Positions 15,923 through 24,902 of a stretch of 35,906 bases of DNA are shown in pieces. How positions within the stretch are numbered: the stretch's first letter is position 1; each line of letters begins with the position of its first letter. Position numbers and translations under genes: made by a program. The notes under the pieces were generated by a model. The model did no database searches. It was not told the origin of the DNA and saw only the letters and a list, made by a program, of their open reading frames with translations. The DNA comes from CAYRGG01 sp964423745. Lineage in GTDB: Bacteria; Pseudomonadota; Gammaproteobacteria; Competibacterales; Competibacteraceae. The DNA is taken from assembly GCA_964423745.1 (NCBI GenBank), contig CAYRGG010000046.1, positions 1 through 35,906 on the forward strand, in the 5' to 3' direction.

Positions 15923-15994
15923 CAAACAACCACTATAAGGAGGAAAACCATGACTAAAAGTTCGTAAAATCCATTTACAACATCGATCCCTCAC
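15895..15994 (-). ncRNA. Candidate sigma-54-dependent small RNA
   Basis: A roughly 100-nt unit bounded by a sigma-54 promoter match (16005-16020) and a strong terminator. The predicted start lies about 12 nt after the -12 GC, near 15994. Within it a small imperfect hairpin pairs GTAAAT with ATTTTAC, then an unpaired U/C-rich stretch contains TTTTCCTCCTTAT, complementary to a Shine-Dalgarno sequence, then comes the terminator hairpin with its U tail. This matches the layout of Hfq-type trans-acting RNAs. The rival reading is that the complement, AAGGAGGAAAACC-ATG on +, is a real ribosome site; it leads only to a five-codon frame ending TAA. No known RNA family is recognised. Confidence 0.45.
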
Positions 15995-16004
15995 TTTTAT
16001 CAAT

Positions 16005-16020
16005 TGCAAGTACGATGCCA
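16005..16020 (-). promoter_or_regulatory. Sigma-54 (RpoN) promoter
   Basis: Read on the minus strand, TGGCATCGTACTTGCA matches the RpoN consensus TGGCAYRNNNNTTGCW at all but one listed position, with the invariant GG (-24) and GC (-12) at exact spacing. It lies downstream of the chemoreceptor stop and points towards the terminator at 15895, not towards any protein gene. An upstream activator site is not identified. Confidence 0.6.
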
Positions 16021-16138
16021 GCTACGCAAATAATACAAGTTATTGTTTATAAAAACTTTTTTTAAAAATTTTTTACTAAAGTGATAATTTTTGGCAGCAA
16101 TTGACACTCTTGGGTAAAAAACGTCTGTTGCAAGTCGT

Positions 16139-18418
16139 TTAATTCACCACCTGCAAGGGCACTTTACCAGAAGGCTGATCGCTGGCTGTCTGATAGCGAA
16201 AGCGACTCACCAATTGTTGCAGTTGAGCAGACATGGTAGCCAGTTCAGTGGCTGCGGAACTGGTGTCTCCAATACCCTGCAGGGTCGTCTGCACACCGTC
16301 GGCCACTTGACCGATATTTTGCGCGATTTCACCGCTACCGGTGGCCGCTTCACTCACACTGCGGCTGATTTCATTGGTGGTGGCGGTTTGCTCTTCCACC
16401 GCACTGGCCACGGTGGTTTGAATGGCGCTGATCTGATCGATAATGCGACTGATTTCGGCCAGCGCAGTGGCGGCGCCTTCGCTGTCTTGTTGAATGGTCA
16501 CGATCTTTAGGCGAATATCCTCGGTAGCTTGACCGGTTTCCTTGGCTAGTTCTTTGACCTCGTTGGCCACCACCGCAAACCCCTTACCGGCCTCCCCCGC
16601 ACGAGCCGCCTCGATGGTGGCGTTGAGGGCCAGGAGATTAGTCTGTTCAGCGATGGCAGTAATGGTTTTCACCACGTTATCGATGGCCGCACTACTTTCC
16701 CCCAATTTACGCACTGTACTATTGGCGGTATCCGCCGCTTGTACAGCAGTGGCGGCGATGCGTGCCGCCTCACCCGTTTGCTGAGCGATTTCGCGGATGC
16801 TGGCGGTCATCTCTTCGGTGGCGGCAGCCACGGTTTCCACATTAGCGCTCACTTGACCGGAAGCGCCCACCACATCGTTGGCTTGTTCCCCAGTGGACTC
16901 CGCCGTGGCGCGCATCTCTCGACTCACGGCAGTGAGTTCCTCGGCGGACCCGGCCAGGGTTTGGGCATGTTGTCCAATGTCGCCAATGCTAGCACGCAGA
17001 GATTCAAAGAATCTCGCCAACCCTTCGCCCATTTGTCCAATGGCGTCGTCACCAGAAACCGTTACCGTTTGGGTCAAATCCCCTTCCGCGGCGGCGCCTA
17101 CCACGGTGAGTAGCTCATCCACCTTGGTTTGTAAGGCAGCAGCCTGTTCCCGCTCCCGCTCAGCGGTGGTTTTTAAGAATGCTTCATTGGCTAACTGCTC
17201 GGTGAGATCAAACCATTCCACTACGGCGCCTAGCCGCACATTCTGCTCATTGATGACAGGATTCGCAACAATCCGCAGGGTGCGTCCACCAAATTGCATG
17301 GTGGATTGATGGGTGCCTTGGAGTTTCTCCAGGATGGCCCGTTGATGACTGGGATTGCGATGAAAGATATCGATATTAGCGCCCAAAATGGCGTTAGGAT
17401 CGAAACGGGGCAAAGACTCCCGCACGCTATCTTGCACGTCATGGAATAATTTATTGCCCGATTCGTTCACATAAATGATTTCACCGTCAAGATTGGCCAT
17501 CATGACGCTGGCTGAGACTTTATCCAAACCCTGTTTGAGGCGTTCTACCTCTGCCGTGCGCCGTTGATCCGTCTCGATACGCTGACGTAACTGGGTTTGC
17601 ATGGTATCCAGAGAATGGAGTAACTTGCCCACCTCATCCCGAGAAGGATCAACGAGCTGATTATCCAAATCTCCTTCGGCAATGTGCTCGGCGGCGTTTA
17701 CTGCTCTGCCAAGGCGACGATTTACACCTCTGGCAAAAAAGATGCTAACACCTATGATTAATACCATCGCTACCAGGCTGACAACGCTAAAGTAAAGCAC
17801 GGTGTCCCGCACATCCGCCGCCATTTGTTCTTCTACCTCATGCATTTCCGCGGCAATATCGTCGATATAAAAACCGGTACCAATCACCCATTGCCAGCGG
17901 GACAAATTCATCCCATAGCTCAGTTTTTCCGCATCGCTCGTTTGCCCTGGTTTTTCCCAAACATAACGCACATAGTCATTTCCGGTTCCCTGGGTAGCTT
18001 GATTTATCAAGTCTTTGATAAAGAACGTACCCTGACTGTCTTGAAGGCTGAGGACGTTTTTGCCCTCCAATTCCGGTTGATGGGGGTGCATCAGCATGGT
18101 GCCATCATGGTCGACGACAAAAAAGTAGCCATCATCTCCATAGCTCAGGTTTTTCAAGATAGCTTTAGCAGCATCCTGTGCTGCCGGGTCCGCAGCGCCT
18201 TTGCTATATACATCATTGATGGCAGAAACCGCCAATTGGGTAAAACCTTTAAGCTCTTTTTTCTTTTCCTTTAGCAAGTTGTGTTCTACATCCGCCACCT
18301 GCTCGGTCATGATGTAGTTGAGTTCGTACAACGTTACTAAGGTGAGAGAAAGGGTAATAAGAATAGCGGGTAATACGCCTAGCAAGATAAGTTTCGTTTT
18401 TAATGAAATACCTTTCAT
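16139..18418 (-). CDS. Methyl-accepting chemotaxis protein, Cache-HAMP-PAS
   Basis: A 759-aa transmembrane chemoreceptor. Order: TM1 (about 10-32); periplasmic single-Cache domain with the DGYFFVVDHDGTMLMHP and WVIGTGFYIDDI signatures (about 35-190); TM2 (about 210-230); HAMP (about 231-285); a PAS-like domain starting SASVMMANLDGEIIYVNESG (about 305-410); a second HAMP-like stretch; then the signalling hairpin with the conserved tip EQTNLLALNATIEAARAGE. No C-terminal CheR/CheB pentapeptide is present, and no che genes are nearby. The ATG at 18418 is preceded by AGGAG inside a perfect palindrome AGGAGCTCCT, which might hide the ribosome site. No sigma-28 promoter is evident in 18419-18688. 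Confidence 0.95.
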   Translation of the reverse strand: MKGISLKTKLILLGVLPAILITLSLTLVTLYELNYIMTEQVADVEHNLLKEKKKELKGFTQLAVSAINDVYSKGAADPAAQDAAKAILKNLSYGDDGYFFVVDHDGTMLMHPHQPELEGKNVLSLQDSQGTFFIKDLINQATQGTGNDYVRYVWEKPGQTSDAEKLSYGMNLSRWQWVIGTGFYIDDIAAEMHEVEEQMAADVRDTVLYFSVVSLVAMVLIIGVSIFFARGVNRRLGRAVNAAEHIAEGDLDNQLVDPSRDEVGKLLHSLDTMQTQLRQRIETDQRRTAEVERLKQGLDKVSASVMMANLDGEIIYVNESGNKLFHDVQDSVRESLPRFDPNAILGANIDIFHRNPSHQRAILEKLQGTHQSTMQFGGRTLRIVANPVINEQNVRLGAVVEWFDLTEQLANEAFLKTTAEREREQAAALQTKVDELLTVVGAAAEGDLTQTVTVSGDDAIGQMGEGLARFFESLRASIGDIGQHAQTLAGSAEELTAVSREMRATAESTGEQANDVVGASGQVSANVETVAAATEEMTASIREIAQQTGEAARIAATAVQAADTANSTVRKLGESSAAIDNVVKTITAIAEQTNLLALNATIEAARAGEAGKGFAVVANEVKELAKETGQATEDIRLKIVTIQQDSEGAATALAEISRIIDQISAIQTTVASAVEEQTATTNEISRSVSEAATGSGEIAQNIGQVADGVQTTLQGIGDTSSAATELATMSAQLQQLVSRFRYQTASDQPSGKVPLQVVN

Positions 18419-18688
18419 TTTTTAGGAGCTCCTTTTTGGGTTAAGGCAGGGTTTGCCTTATTTATGAGTTATTCCCCAAACGATGTTTTGTGTTAATTTT
18501 TGTAAAAAAATGACACAACCGCGCAGTCGCCTGAGAATTTTGGTCTTGCTTATAACTAGATTGTCAAGATTATGTGCGTATATCCCTATACAAAAGTGGT
18601 CCGTCAGCCTTGCCTAGCAATTGCCGCACCAATCAAGAGAAATTAGCAGAAAAAACGCCGAGGGATGGAACGGGGCTAGGTTAGTTAG

Positions 18689-19960
18689 CTAGGGTGTGAT
18701 AACCTCGATCTCCCCCATATACCGTTGCAATACTTGAGGCACACGAATACGGCCTTGCGCATCCTGATAGTTTTCCATAACCGCCACCAGGGCACGCCCC
18801 GCGGCGACACCGGAGCCATTTAAGGTATGTAGAAGCTCCGGTTTACCGGTGTCTGGATTGCGCCAGCGGGCTTGTAAGCGGCGCGCCTGGAAATCCGTAC
18901 AATTACTACAAGAAGATATTTCCCGATAACGCTGCTGACCGGGTAGCCACACCTCCAGGTCATAGGTTTTGGTGGCGGCAAAACCCATATCACCGGTGCA
19001 CAATACGATTTTGCGATAGGGCAAGTTAAGGCGTTGCAAAACGACTTCAGCATGGTGGGTCAAGGCTTCCAAAGCCGCCTCGGAATCGGCAGGCGTCACG
19101 AAATGGATCAACTCCACCTTTTCAAATTGGTGCTGACGAATCATCCCCCGCACATCCTTTCCATAGGAACCCGCCTCACTGCGAAAGCAAGGAGTGTGGG
19201 CCACATAACGCCGGGGCATATCGGCGGCCTCTATGATCGTATCCCGCACCAAGTTGGTCACCGGCACTTCGGCGGTGGGAATCAGATAATAGCCACTGTC
19301 TCCGCTAAGACCAAACAGATCTTCTGCAAACTTTGGTAATTGACCCGTACCCCGCAGGCTATCGGTATTCACTAAATAGGGCACATAGATTTCTTCATAG
19401 CCGTGTTCGCTGCTATGCAGATCCACCATAAACTGAATGAGGGCCCGCTGCAGCCGCGCCAACCCACCGGCCATGACCACAAACCGAGACCCGGTCAATT
19501 TAGCGGCCCCCTCGAAGTCTAATAAACGTCCCCCTAAATCCACATGATCCCGCGGTGTAAAATCAAATTGCGGTATATCTCCCCAGCGACTCACTTCCAC
19601 ATTGTCGTTTTCATCCCGCCCATCAGGGACTGACGTATCAGGGATATTCGGTATCTCTAGCTGGATTGCGCTCAGTTGCTCTTGCACAGCCGTGAGCTTT
19701 GCCTGGGCTTTTTTTAGGGCATCGCCCAAATGAGCCACTTCATCCAATAACGGCTGCATAGCCTCACCCGCTGCCTTGGCTTTGCCAATGGCTTTAGAGC
19801 GGCTGTTGCGGCGGTTTTGCAGTTCCTGAGTGTCTACCTGCAGCGCCTTACGTTGGGTCTCTAACTCTGTGATCTGTTGTAGGTTCAGGGAATAACCCCG
19901 GCGAGCCAGCTGACTTGCCGTTGCTTCCAATTCAGTTCGCAATAATTTTGGATCCAGCAT
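18689..19960 (-). CDS. serS: Seryl-tRNA synthetase
   Basis: A 423-aa class II aminoacyl-tRNA synthetase that charges tRNA-Ser in the cytoplasm. The N-terminal coiled-coil arm (about 30-105, rich in Gln/Lys/Ala) binds the long variable arm. Class II motif 2 is seen in RYVAHTPCFRSEAGSYGKDVRGMIRQHQFEKVEL and motif 3 in LNGSGVAAGRALVAVMENYQ near the end. Length is normal. The ATG at 19960 is preceded by GGGAGATAAGG. It is monocistronic here. No T-box-type leader, which would be unexpected in this group, was seen. Confidence 0.97.
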   Translation of the reverse strand: MLDPKLLRTELEATASQLARRGYSLNLQQITELETQRKALQVDTQELQNRRNSRSKAIGKAKAAGEAMQPLLDEVAHLGDALKKAQAKLTAVQEQLSAIQLEIPNIPDTSVPDGRDENDNVEVSRWGDIPQFDFTPRDHVDLGGRLLDFEGAAKLTGSRFVVMAGGLARLQRALIQFMVDLHSSEHGYEEIYVPYLVNTDSLRGTGQLPKFAEDLFGLSGDSGYYLIPTAEVPVTNLVRDTIIEAADMPRRYVAHTPCFRSEAGSYGKDVRGMIRQHQFEKVELIHFVTPADSEAALEALTHHAEVVLQRLNLPYRKIVLCTGDMGFAATKTYDLEVWLPGQQRYREISSCSNCTDFQARRLQARWRNPDTGKPELLHTLNGSGVAAGRALVAVMENYQDAQGRIRVPQVLQRYMGEIEVITP

Positions 19961-20343
19961 AAACGCCTTATCTCCCTCGGTTGTTAAGTTCTACGGCTTG
20001 GGCCAGCAAACCCATATGATAATGGCAGGATTGATGCACACTCTTGACTATCTTGTCTATTAATTGCAAAACTCGTACAGTTTAACAAAGAGTGTCACAC
20101 TCCCCCTCTAAAGACCTATGGGTTTTTCTATAGCTACAGTAATGACAAGCGGCAAGTGCTGGCAGAAAAGACATATAAACAAACAGATTCGATAAACCGC
20201 AAGCCTTATGATTATCGCAGAGAAAAACCCAACTTTAGCATTTAGCTTACCCTGGGCAATCAATGTCCTATGCTGGCAAGCATTTATTCTATGCCATACG
20301 CTTGCTACCATTTTTTTTGACTATTTTAACGGGAGCCTAACTG
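19961..20343. other. Divergent intergenic region serS / duplicated protein
   Basis: 383 bp between divergent starts. It should hold both promoters, but no -35/-10 pair is convincing on either strand. A short palindrome AGTGTCACACT lies near 20091. The last 30 bp carry GGGAG before the ATG at 20344. No gene is recognised. Confidence 0.35.
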
Positions 20344-20745
20344 ATGGAAATGAAAAACCTTGACGAGATACTCCAGTCGTTCCGTCACGATTTACCAAAG
20401 GACAGTAAAACAGCTAACGCCATCGATCAGGGCGCACCTCTGAGCGAGATTTCAGAATATGCCGAACAAGAGGGCCTGCATCAATTTGCGTCGGTGCTTT
20501 TTGAAGCCCAGCAGGAAGAGCTGAGAGATTCTCGGGAGCCGCAAGACACCATAGCCACCTTAACCAAGGAGCGTATTCGCCACTTCCGGGCTAGTCTTCC
20601 TAGCAATAGTAAAACGGCGCAAGCCATTGACAGAGGCGACAATTGGGTAACCATCTCTGAATGTGCTCAAGAAGAAGGGTTAAATGAATTGGCTTCCATC
20701 CTCTTTGAAGCCGAGCAGGAACGTCTTCGTTTTAAAACGTCTTAG
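20344..20745 (+). CDS. Tandem-duplicated hypothetical protein
   Basis: A 133-aa acidic protein made of two copies of a domain of about 57 residues. Copy 1 is residues about 8-64 and copy 2 about 75-131. Shared positions include FR..LP..SKTA.AID.G, then ISE.A..EGL..(F/L)AS(V/I)LFEA(Q/E)QE.LR. Each copy should be mostly helical and Glu/Gln-rich with no membrane segment or signal, so the protein is cytoplasmic. No known family is recognised. The ATG at 20344 follows GGGAG at 11 bp; the in-frame Met at codon 3 is an alternative start. It stands alone, convergent with the M48 protease gene. Confidence 0.75.
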   Translation: MEMKNLDEILQSFRHDLPKDSKTANAIDQGAPLSEISEYAEQEGLHQFASVLFEAQQEELRDSREPQDTIATLTKERIRHFRASLPSNSKTAQAIDRGDNWVTISECAQEEGLNELASILFEAEQERLRFKTS

Positions 20746-20781
20746 CCTACAATGAATCCGGCATTTGGGTATGATTTGCTA

Positions 20782-20812
20782 TTCGCTGGCCGCCGCTAAG
20801 CGGCCTAGCGAA
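20782..20812. terminator. Hairpin between convergent genes
   Basis: TTCGCTGGCCGC pairs with GCGGCC-T-AGCGAA, a 12-bp stem with one bulged T and a six-base loop, between the duplicated-protein gene (+) and the M48 protease gene (-). It is very stable but without a good T-run on either side, so it is probably a bidirectional transcript end or Rho-assisted. Confidence 0.5.
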
Positions 20813-20823
20813 GCCTTTCACCC

Positions 20824-21612
20824 TTATCCGCAGTTTGGCGTTTTACCCCGAGATCGCGCCGCTTCGTAAGTATTCATAGCTGCCCCCATATTAGCCTGTA
20901 AATCTTGGATACGGGTACCATGGGATGGGTGCGTGGATAAAAACTCCATGGGCTGCCCCTGACTGGCCTGGGCCATATTACGCCATAAGGAAACGCTTTC
21001 CCGGGGGTCAAACCCCGCTTGCGCCATTAAATCCAACCCGATGACATCAGCTTCGCTTTCATGCACCCGACTAAAAGGCAATAAAAAACCCACCTGCGCC
21101 CCCAAGCCTAACACCTTCATCATAGCCTGTTGCGATATTGCCCCAGAATCCCCATAAATCGACCCTGCAACAGACAAACCACCTTGTACGGCGGTCTGTT
21201 GAGACAAGCGTTCGTTGCCATGTCCGGCCAATACATGGGCAATTTCATGACCGATCACCGTAGCCAATTGATGCTGGTTTTTAGCCACATCTAAAAGCCC
21301 CGTATGCACGCCTATTTTACCACCGGGTAGCGCAAAAGCATTGGGGGTTTTATCCTCAAACACCACCACTTCCCAGGTATTCTCACGGTTCTCCAGAGTA
21401 GCGGTAATGGCTTCCGCTACACACGCTACATAGCCATTAATACGCCGATTATCTGCAATAGATTTCTTGCTTTTAAGCTCGGCAAAAGCTTCTTCCCCCA
21501 TGGCATCCATTTGTTGCGGAGACATCATGGCAAACTGTTGCCGTCCGGTGGGAGATACGGCGCAGGCCGTTATAATGAATACGGCAGAAATTAAAAACAT
21601 TATTTTTTTCAT
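20824..21612 (-). CDS. M48 family zinc metalloprotease, lipoprotein
   Basis: A 262-aa peptidase. The lipobox ITAC places the lipid-modified Cys at residue 17 and the next residue is Ala, so outer-membrane anchoring facing the periplasm is expected. The catalytic motif HEIAH (His122, Glu123, His126) and third zinc ligand Glu187 in HESEAD are present, as is the conserved NAFALPGG block. It is closest in layout to LoiP/YggG and Oma1-like quality-control proteases. Length is normal. The ATG at 21612 follows a weak ribosome site. Confidence 0.93.
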   Translation of the reverse strand: MKKIMFLISAVFIITACAVSPTGRQQFAMMSPQQMDAMGEEAFAELKSKKSIADNRRINGYVACVAEAITATLENRENTWEVVVFEDKTPNAFALPGGKIGVHTGLLDVAKNQHQLATVIGHEIAHVLAGHGNERLSQQTAVQGGLSVAGSIYGDSGAISQQAMMKVLGLGAQVGFLLPFSRVHESEADVIGLDLMAQAGFDPRESVSLWRNMAQASQGQPMEFLSTHPSHGTRIQDLQANMGAAMNTYEAARSRGKTPNCG

Positions 21613-21704
21613 AACGATGCGACACCTCTAGTCATAGACTGTTTCAACAACATAAGAAGCATTGCTCATTAATAATACGCTTGTATCGTCTTGTAAATCA
21701 CAGA

Positions 21705-22193
21705 TCAAAATTTGATGGGCGCCTCTAGCTTCTCTTGCCATGCCTTAATAAGGTTTTCGCCAGCTTTTGTCATTCTCACTGAAAACTGAGCGCCATCCTG
21801 CAGATAAAAAATCACCGAGTAGGTTTTCTCGGGTGCGGATTTATTGGTCCAACCGGTGTTTTTAGTGGTTAACCATTCCACCCTTTGCACCTCATCGTAG
21901 GCGTAAGTTTGCGGTTTTTCTGATGCAATAAACCCTATTTGCTGCTGGGTATGATCGAACAACACGGGTGGGTGACTCGGCAATTGTTCATCCACGTCGA
22001 AACCTGTGTTTTTTAAAGCATTGATAGCTACCTGGTAGTCTTGCTGGATTTTGCTGTTCCATTGGATAGCGACGCCCACGCCGATAGCAAAGATGATAAA
22101 AAAATAGCCACGCTGATTGCCAGACACCAGGAATCGCACACCGATGAGGAAAAACACCAGGGGCACAACCCACCCTATTATCGTTTGTGTCAC
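21705..22193 (-). CDS. Hypothetical membrane protein, two helices
   Basis: A 162-aa protein of no recognised family. Residues about 5-21 and 28-44 are hydrophobic helices in a hairpin, followed by a soluble domain of about 115 residues with alternating beta-like strands (KTYSVIFYLQDGAQFSVRM) as in PH-like domains. The start is GTG 22193 with GAGGATA about 7 bp upstream. The gene lies between the M48 protease and the PAS kinase on the same strand, about 75 bp after the kinase stop, so it could share its transcript. A frame at 21988-22173 in the same DNA is a shadow. Confidence 0.75.
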   Translation of the reverse strand: MTQTIIGWVVPLVFFLIGVRFLVSGNQRGYFFIIFAIGVGVAIQWNSKIQQDYQVAINALKNTGFDVDEQLPSHPPVLFDHTQQQIGFIASEKPQTYAYDEVQRVEWLTTKNTGWTNKSAPEKTYSVIFYLQDGAQFSVRMTKAGENLIKAWQEKLEAPIKF

Positions 22194-22268
22194 CAGTGAT
22201 ATCCTCTTATGCGCTGTTGCTCAGCATATAATTTTACGGCATAGCCTTACTTAGCGCATTATTCGCCA

Positions 22269-24218
22269 TCAAGCTTTCGATTCACGACGAGGCCCTAGGG
22301 GTAGCCGAATCGTAAAACAAGTACCCTGACCCGGACCTGAAGACACCTGAATATCCCCTCGATGCTGCTCGGTAATGATAAAATAGGATACCGATAAGCC
22401 AAGTCCAGTACCCACACCTGCCACTTTGGTAGTAAAAAAAGGTTCAAAAACCCGTCGGCAGGTCTCTTCATCCATACCTGGACCCGTATCTTCCACTTCA
22501 ATACAGGCATGATCCGCTAATTTTCGGGTGCGTAACGTGATGCGTAACGGTTTCAATCCAGGGCTATTACTCATGGCCTGGGCCGCGTTCTTCACTAAAT
22601 TGAGCAACACCTGTTCAATCTCTGTGCGATCACAGGAGATCCAATCCAGGTTAGGATCGTAATCCCGAACAATTTCGATCTGGCGAAAATCATAATTCTT
22701 TTTTAGATCATAGTCGCTACCGGCTAAGCGAATCACCACATCGAGCATCTCATCCACCCGCGCCGGAGCCAGTTCAGCTTTACTGCGGCGGCTAAACGCT
22801 AACATATCGTTGACAATCCCGGTAGCCCGGCGTCCGGCTTCTTGAATACCTTCCAAAAAGCGAAAAATCCCCCGCTCCTGCAGATAGTCACGTATTTTTT
22901 CAAACTCTACGCCTAGGTTTTCCGCTACCTCTCGATTCATGGTTAAATCCGCTGATAAGCGTCGTTGTATATTTTGGCATCCCTGCAAAACCGCGCTGAG
23001 TGGATTATTGATCTCATGGGCCATACCGGCTGCTAGTCCGCCGACAGAGAGCATTTTTTCCGTCTGCACCATCATTTGTTCAATACGCACTCGATTGGTG
23101 ACATCATCGACGCGAATCACAGCGCCTAAGGCGCCGTTAGCCACTAACGGATAAACCATGACATCCGCGTAATGGGGTTGTCCTTCGGTTTCAAATACAA
23201 CCCGTTCGCTGCGCATGGAGGTGCGCTTACGGATAGCTTCTTGTACCCGCTGTAGCTGAGAATCCAAATAGGGCAGCACTTGGTTGAACAGTTTTCCCTG
23301 AGCATCGTTCTGGGAGATGCCACTGGTTTGTTCAGCGCCATGATTCCACTCCATCACGCGACCCTCTTTGTCAACGCCAATTAATGCTGACGGCATGGAA
23401 TCGATGATATTTTTTAAATAAGAGCGCATACGCTGCACCTCCTGGGCAGCACGACGGCGCTCGCTGACATCTCGGAAACTGAGTACCGCCCCGACCACCT
23501 GATTCGCCTCTCGAATCGGCGTCATGCTGTACTCGATGGGAAACTCCGCACCCGAACGGGATTTGAGAGAACAGCTCTTTTCATGGCAAGAGACGCCCTC
23601 CTCTAACACCTGTAACAAAGGGCATTCATCGGAGAGGCGCCACACCTGATTGATGGCAGTACCCACCACTTGCACACCTTGTAAACCCAGCATGTTGATC
23701 GCCGCCGGGTTTGCAAAACTGACGCGAGCTTCTTTATCGAATCCAACGATGCCATCTTCCACGGATTTTAAAATCAATTCTTGCCGGTGCTGGAGTCGGG
23801 CAATTTGCTCTTCAGCCAGTTTGCGTTCGGTAAGGTCTTGTACTACACCGGTAAATAAACGGCATTCACCAAGACTGACCTCACCTACCGAGAGATACAT
23901 GGGAAACGTGCTGCCATCCTTACGCCGACCCACCACTTCTCGACCTATGCCAATAATTTTTCGCACACCGGTTTGCAAATAGTTTTCAAGATAACCGTCA
24001 TGTTGCGATCGATAGGGTTCTGGCATCAGCGTGTTGACGTTGCGGCCGATGATTTCTTGTGAAGAATAAGCAAATAAGCGTTCAGCGGCAGGGTTCATCA
24101 TCTTGACGATGCCCCGGTCATCGATGACGATAATGCCATCCACCGCGCTTTCGACCATGGCGCCGATCAAAGCGCTATCGCGGCTGTCAGACCTATCATC
24201 ATTGCCCACTGCGGTCAT
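22269..24218 (-). CDS. Soluble three-PAS histidine kinase
   Basis: A 649-aa sensor kinase without membrane segments. There are three PAS units: residues about 18-135 (GIIVIDDRGIVKMMNPAAERLF), 140-260 (GIVGFDKEARVSFANPAA) and 268-385 (ALIGVDKEGRVMEWNHGAE). The HisKA phosphoacceptor is in GMAHEINNPLS (His near 399). The HATPase has the N box LVKNAAQAM, DTGPGMD and GTGLGLS. This kinase group often acts on NtrC-like or CheY-like partners, but no response regulator is adjacent. The absence of a receiver domain makes it an orphan here. The ATG at 24218 is preceded by GAGGATA. Confidence 0.95.
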   Translation of the reverse strand: MTAVGNDDRSDSRDSALIGAMVESAVDGIIVIDDRGIVKMMNPAAERLFAYSSQEIIGRNVNTLMPEPYRSQHDGYLENYLQTGVRKIIGIGREVVGRRKDGSTFPMYLSVGEVSLGECRLFTGVVQDLTERKLAEEQIARLQHRQELILKSVEDGIVGFDKEARVSFANPAAINMLGLQGVQVVGTAINQVWRLSDECPLLQVLEEGVSCHEKSCSLKSRSGAEFPIEYSMTPIREANQVVGAVLSFRDVSERRRAAQEVQRMRSYLKNIIDSMPSALIGVDKEGRVMEWNHGAEQTSGISQNDAQGKLFNQVLPYLDSQLQRVQEAIRKRTSMRSERVVFETEGQPHYADVMVYPLVANGALGAVIRVDDVTNRVRIEQMMVQTEKMLSVGGLAAGMAHEINNPLSAVLQGCQNIQRRLSADLTMNREVAENLGVEFEKIRDYLQERGIFRFLEGIQEAGRRATGIVNDMLAFSRRSKAELAPARVDEMLDVVIRLAGSDYDLKKNYDFRQIEIVRDYDPNLDWISCDRTEIEQVLLNLVKNAAQAMSNSPGLKPLRITLRTRKLADHACIEVEDTGPGMDEETCRRVFEPFFTTKVAGVGTGLGLSVSYFIITEQHRGDIQVSSGPGQGTCFTIRLPLGPRRESKA

Positions 24219-24583
24219 GAAAGTATCCTCTGGTGGTAGTCAATCAACATAGATAGATAGTATGCCGGGTTATACCCTCAAGCAGCAATGTTGATGCAAA
24301 ATACCTAGGCCATCGTTAACCCACCATATAAGTGGCGAAGATCAATAAGGCTTTTTCCGAATACAAAGGTTATTTGCATTGAGTCTCTTTGAAAACTGCT
24401 TCTGCTTCTTGGAAAAACGATTTAAAACTGCTATTTATGTTTGGGTTAACGTTTTATGAAGGAACCAACGTAGAGGCATCAAAACGAATGGCTAATAATC
24501 GCTGGATGTGTATCACAAGTTAGCCATAGGGCTAACGTTATTGGAACTTGATAATCGCCAAACTTTTCCTAGGGGAGTATTCA
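24219..24583. other. Divergent intergenic region with hairpin
   Basis: 365 bp without a gene. It contains a short TAGATAGATAG repeat near 24250 and a perfect 7-bp hairpin GTTAGCC/GGCTAAC (24519-24525/24530-24536, loop ATAG) that ends 47 bp before the glycogen-binding gene and could act in its 5' leader. Confidence 0.4.
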
Positions 24584-24892
24584 ATGAGCATAAAAAAACA
24601 ACATCTTAAATCAAAACCCGTCTGCAAAGTGACGTTTCGGATTGCCAAAGACACCGGTCAGTCGGCAGACCAAGCGACTGTGGTTGGGGATTTTAATAGC
24701 TGGGATCCTGGGGCCACGCCCATGAAAAAATTGAAAAACGGGGATTTTACGGTAACGTTAGATTTGGCTGCGGATAAGGAGTATCAGTTTCGTTATCTGC
24801 TCGACGGTGAACACTGGCATAACGACGAAGAGGCCGATAAATATGCCCCCAGCACCTATCATGATACACAAAATTCCGTGGTAGTTGTTTAG
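24584..24892 (+). CDS. Stand-alone CBM48/AMPK-type glycogen-binding protein
   Basis: A 102-aa protein that is almost entirely one carbohydrate-binding domain of the isoamylase-N/AMPK-beta type. The signature is clear: ATVVGDFNSWDP.ATPMKKL.NGDFTVTLDL, then YQFRYLLDGEHWHND and the closing NSVVVV strand. The Trp of NSW and of EHW are the usual sugar-stacking residues. No catalytic domain is attached, so it probably tethers another protein to glycogen or senses glycogen. ATG 24584 is chosen because AGGGGAG lies 8 bp upstream; the frame extends to 24548 without a ribosome site. No glycogen enzymes lie in the window. Confidence 0.9.
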   Translation: MSIKKQHLKSKPVCKVTFRIAKDTGQSADQATVVGDFNSWDPGATPMKKLKNGDFTVTLDLAADKEYQFRYLLDGEHWHNDEEADKYAPSTYHDTQNSVVVV

Positions 24893-24902
24893 TTTAAAGT
24901 GA

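Noticed and set aside
16214..17309. Several + frames opposite the chemoreceptor
   Set aside because: Shadows of the biased signalling-domain codons; the minus-strand protein is unambiguous.
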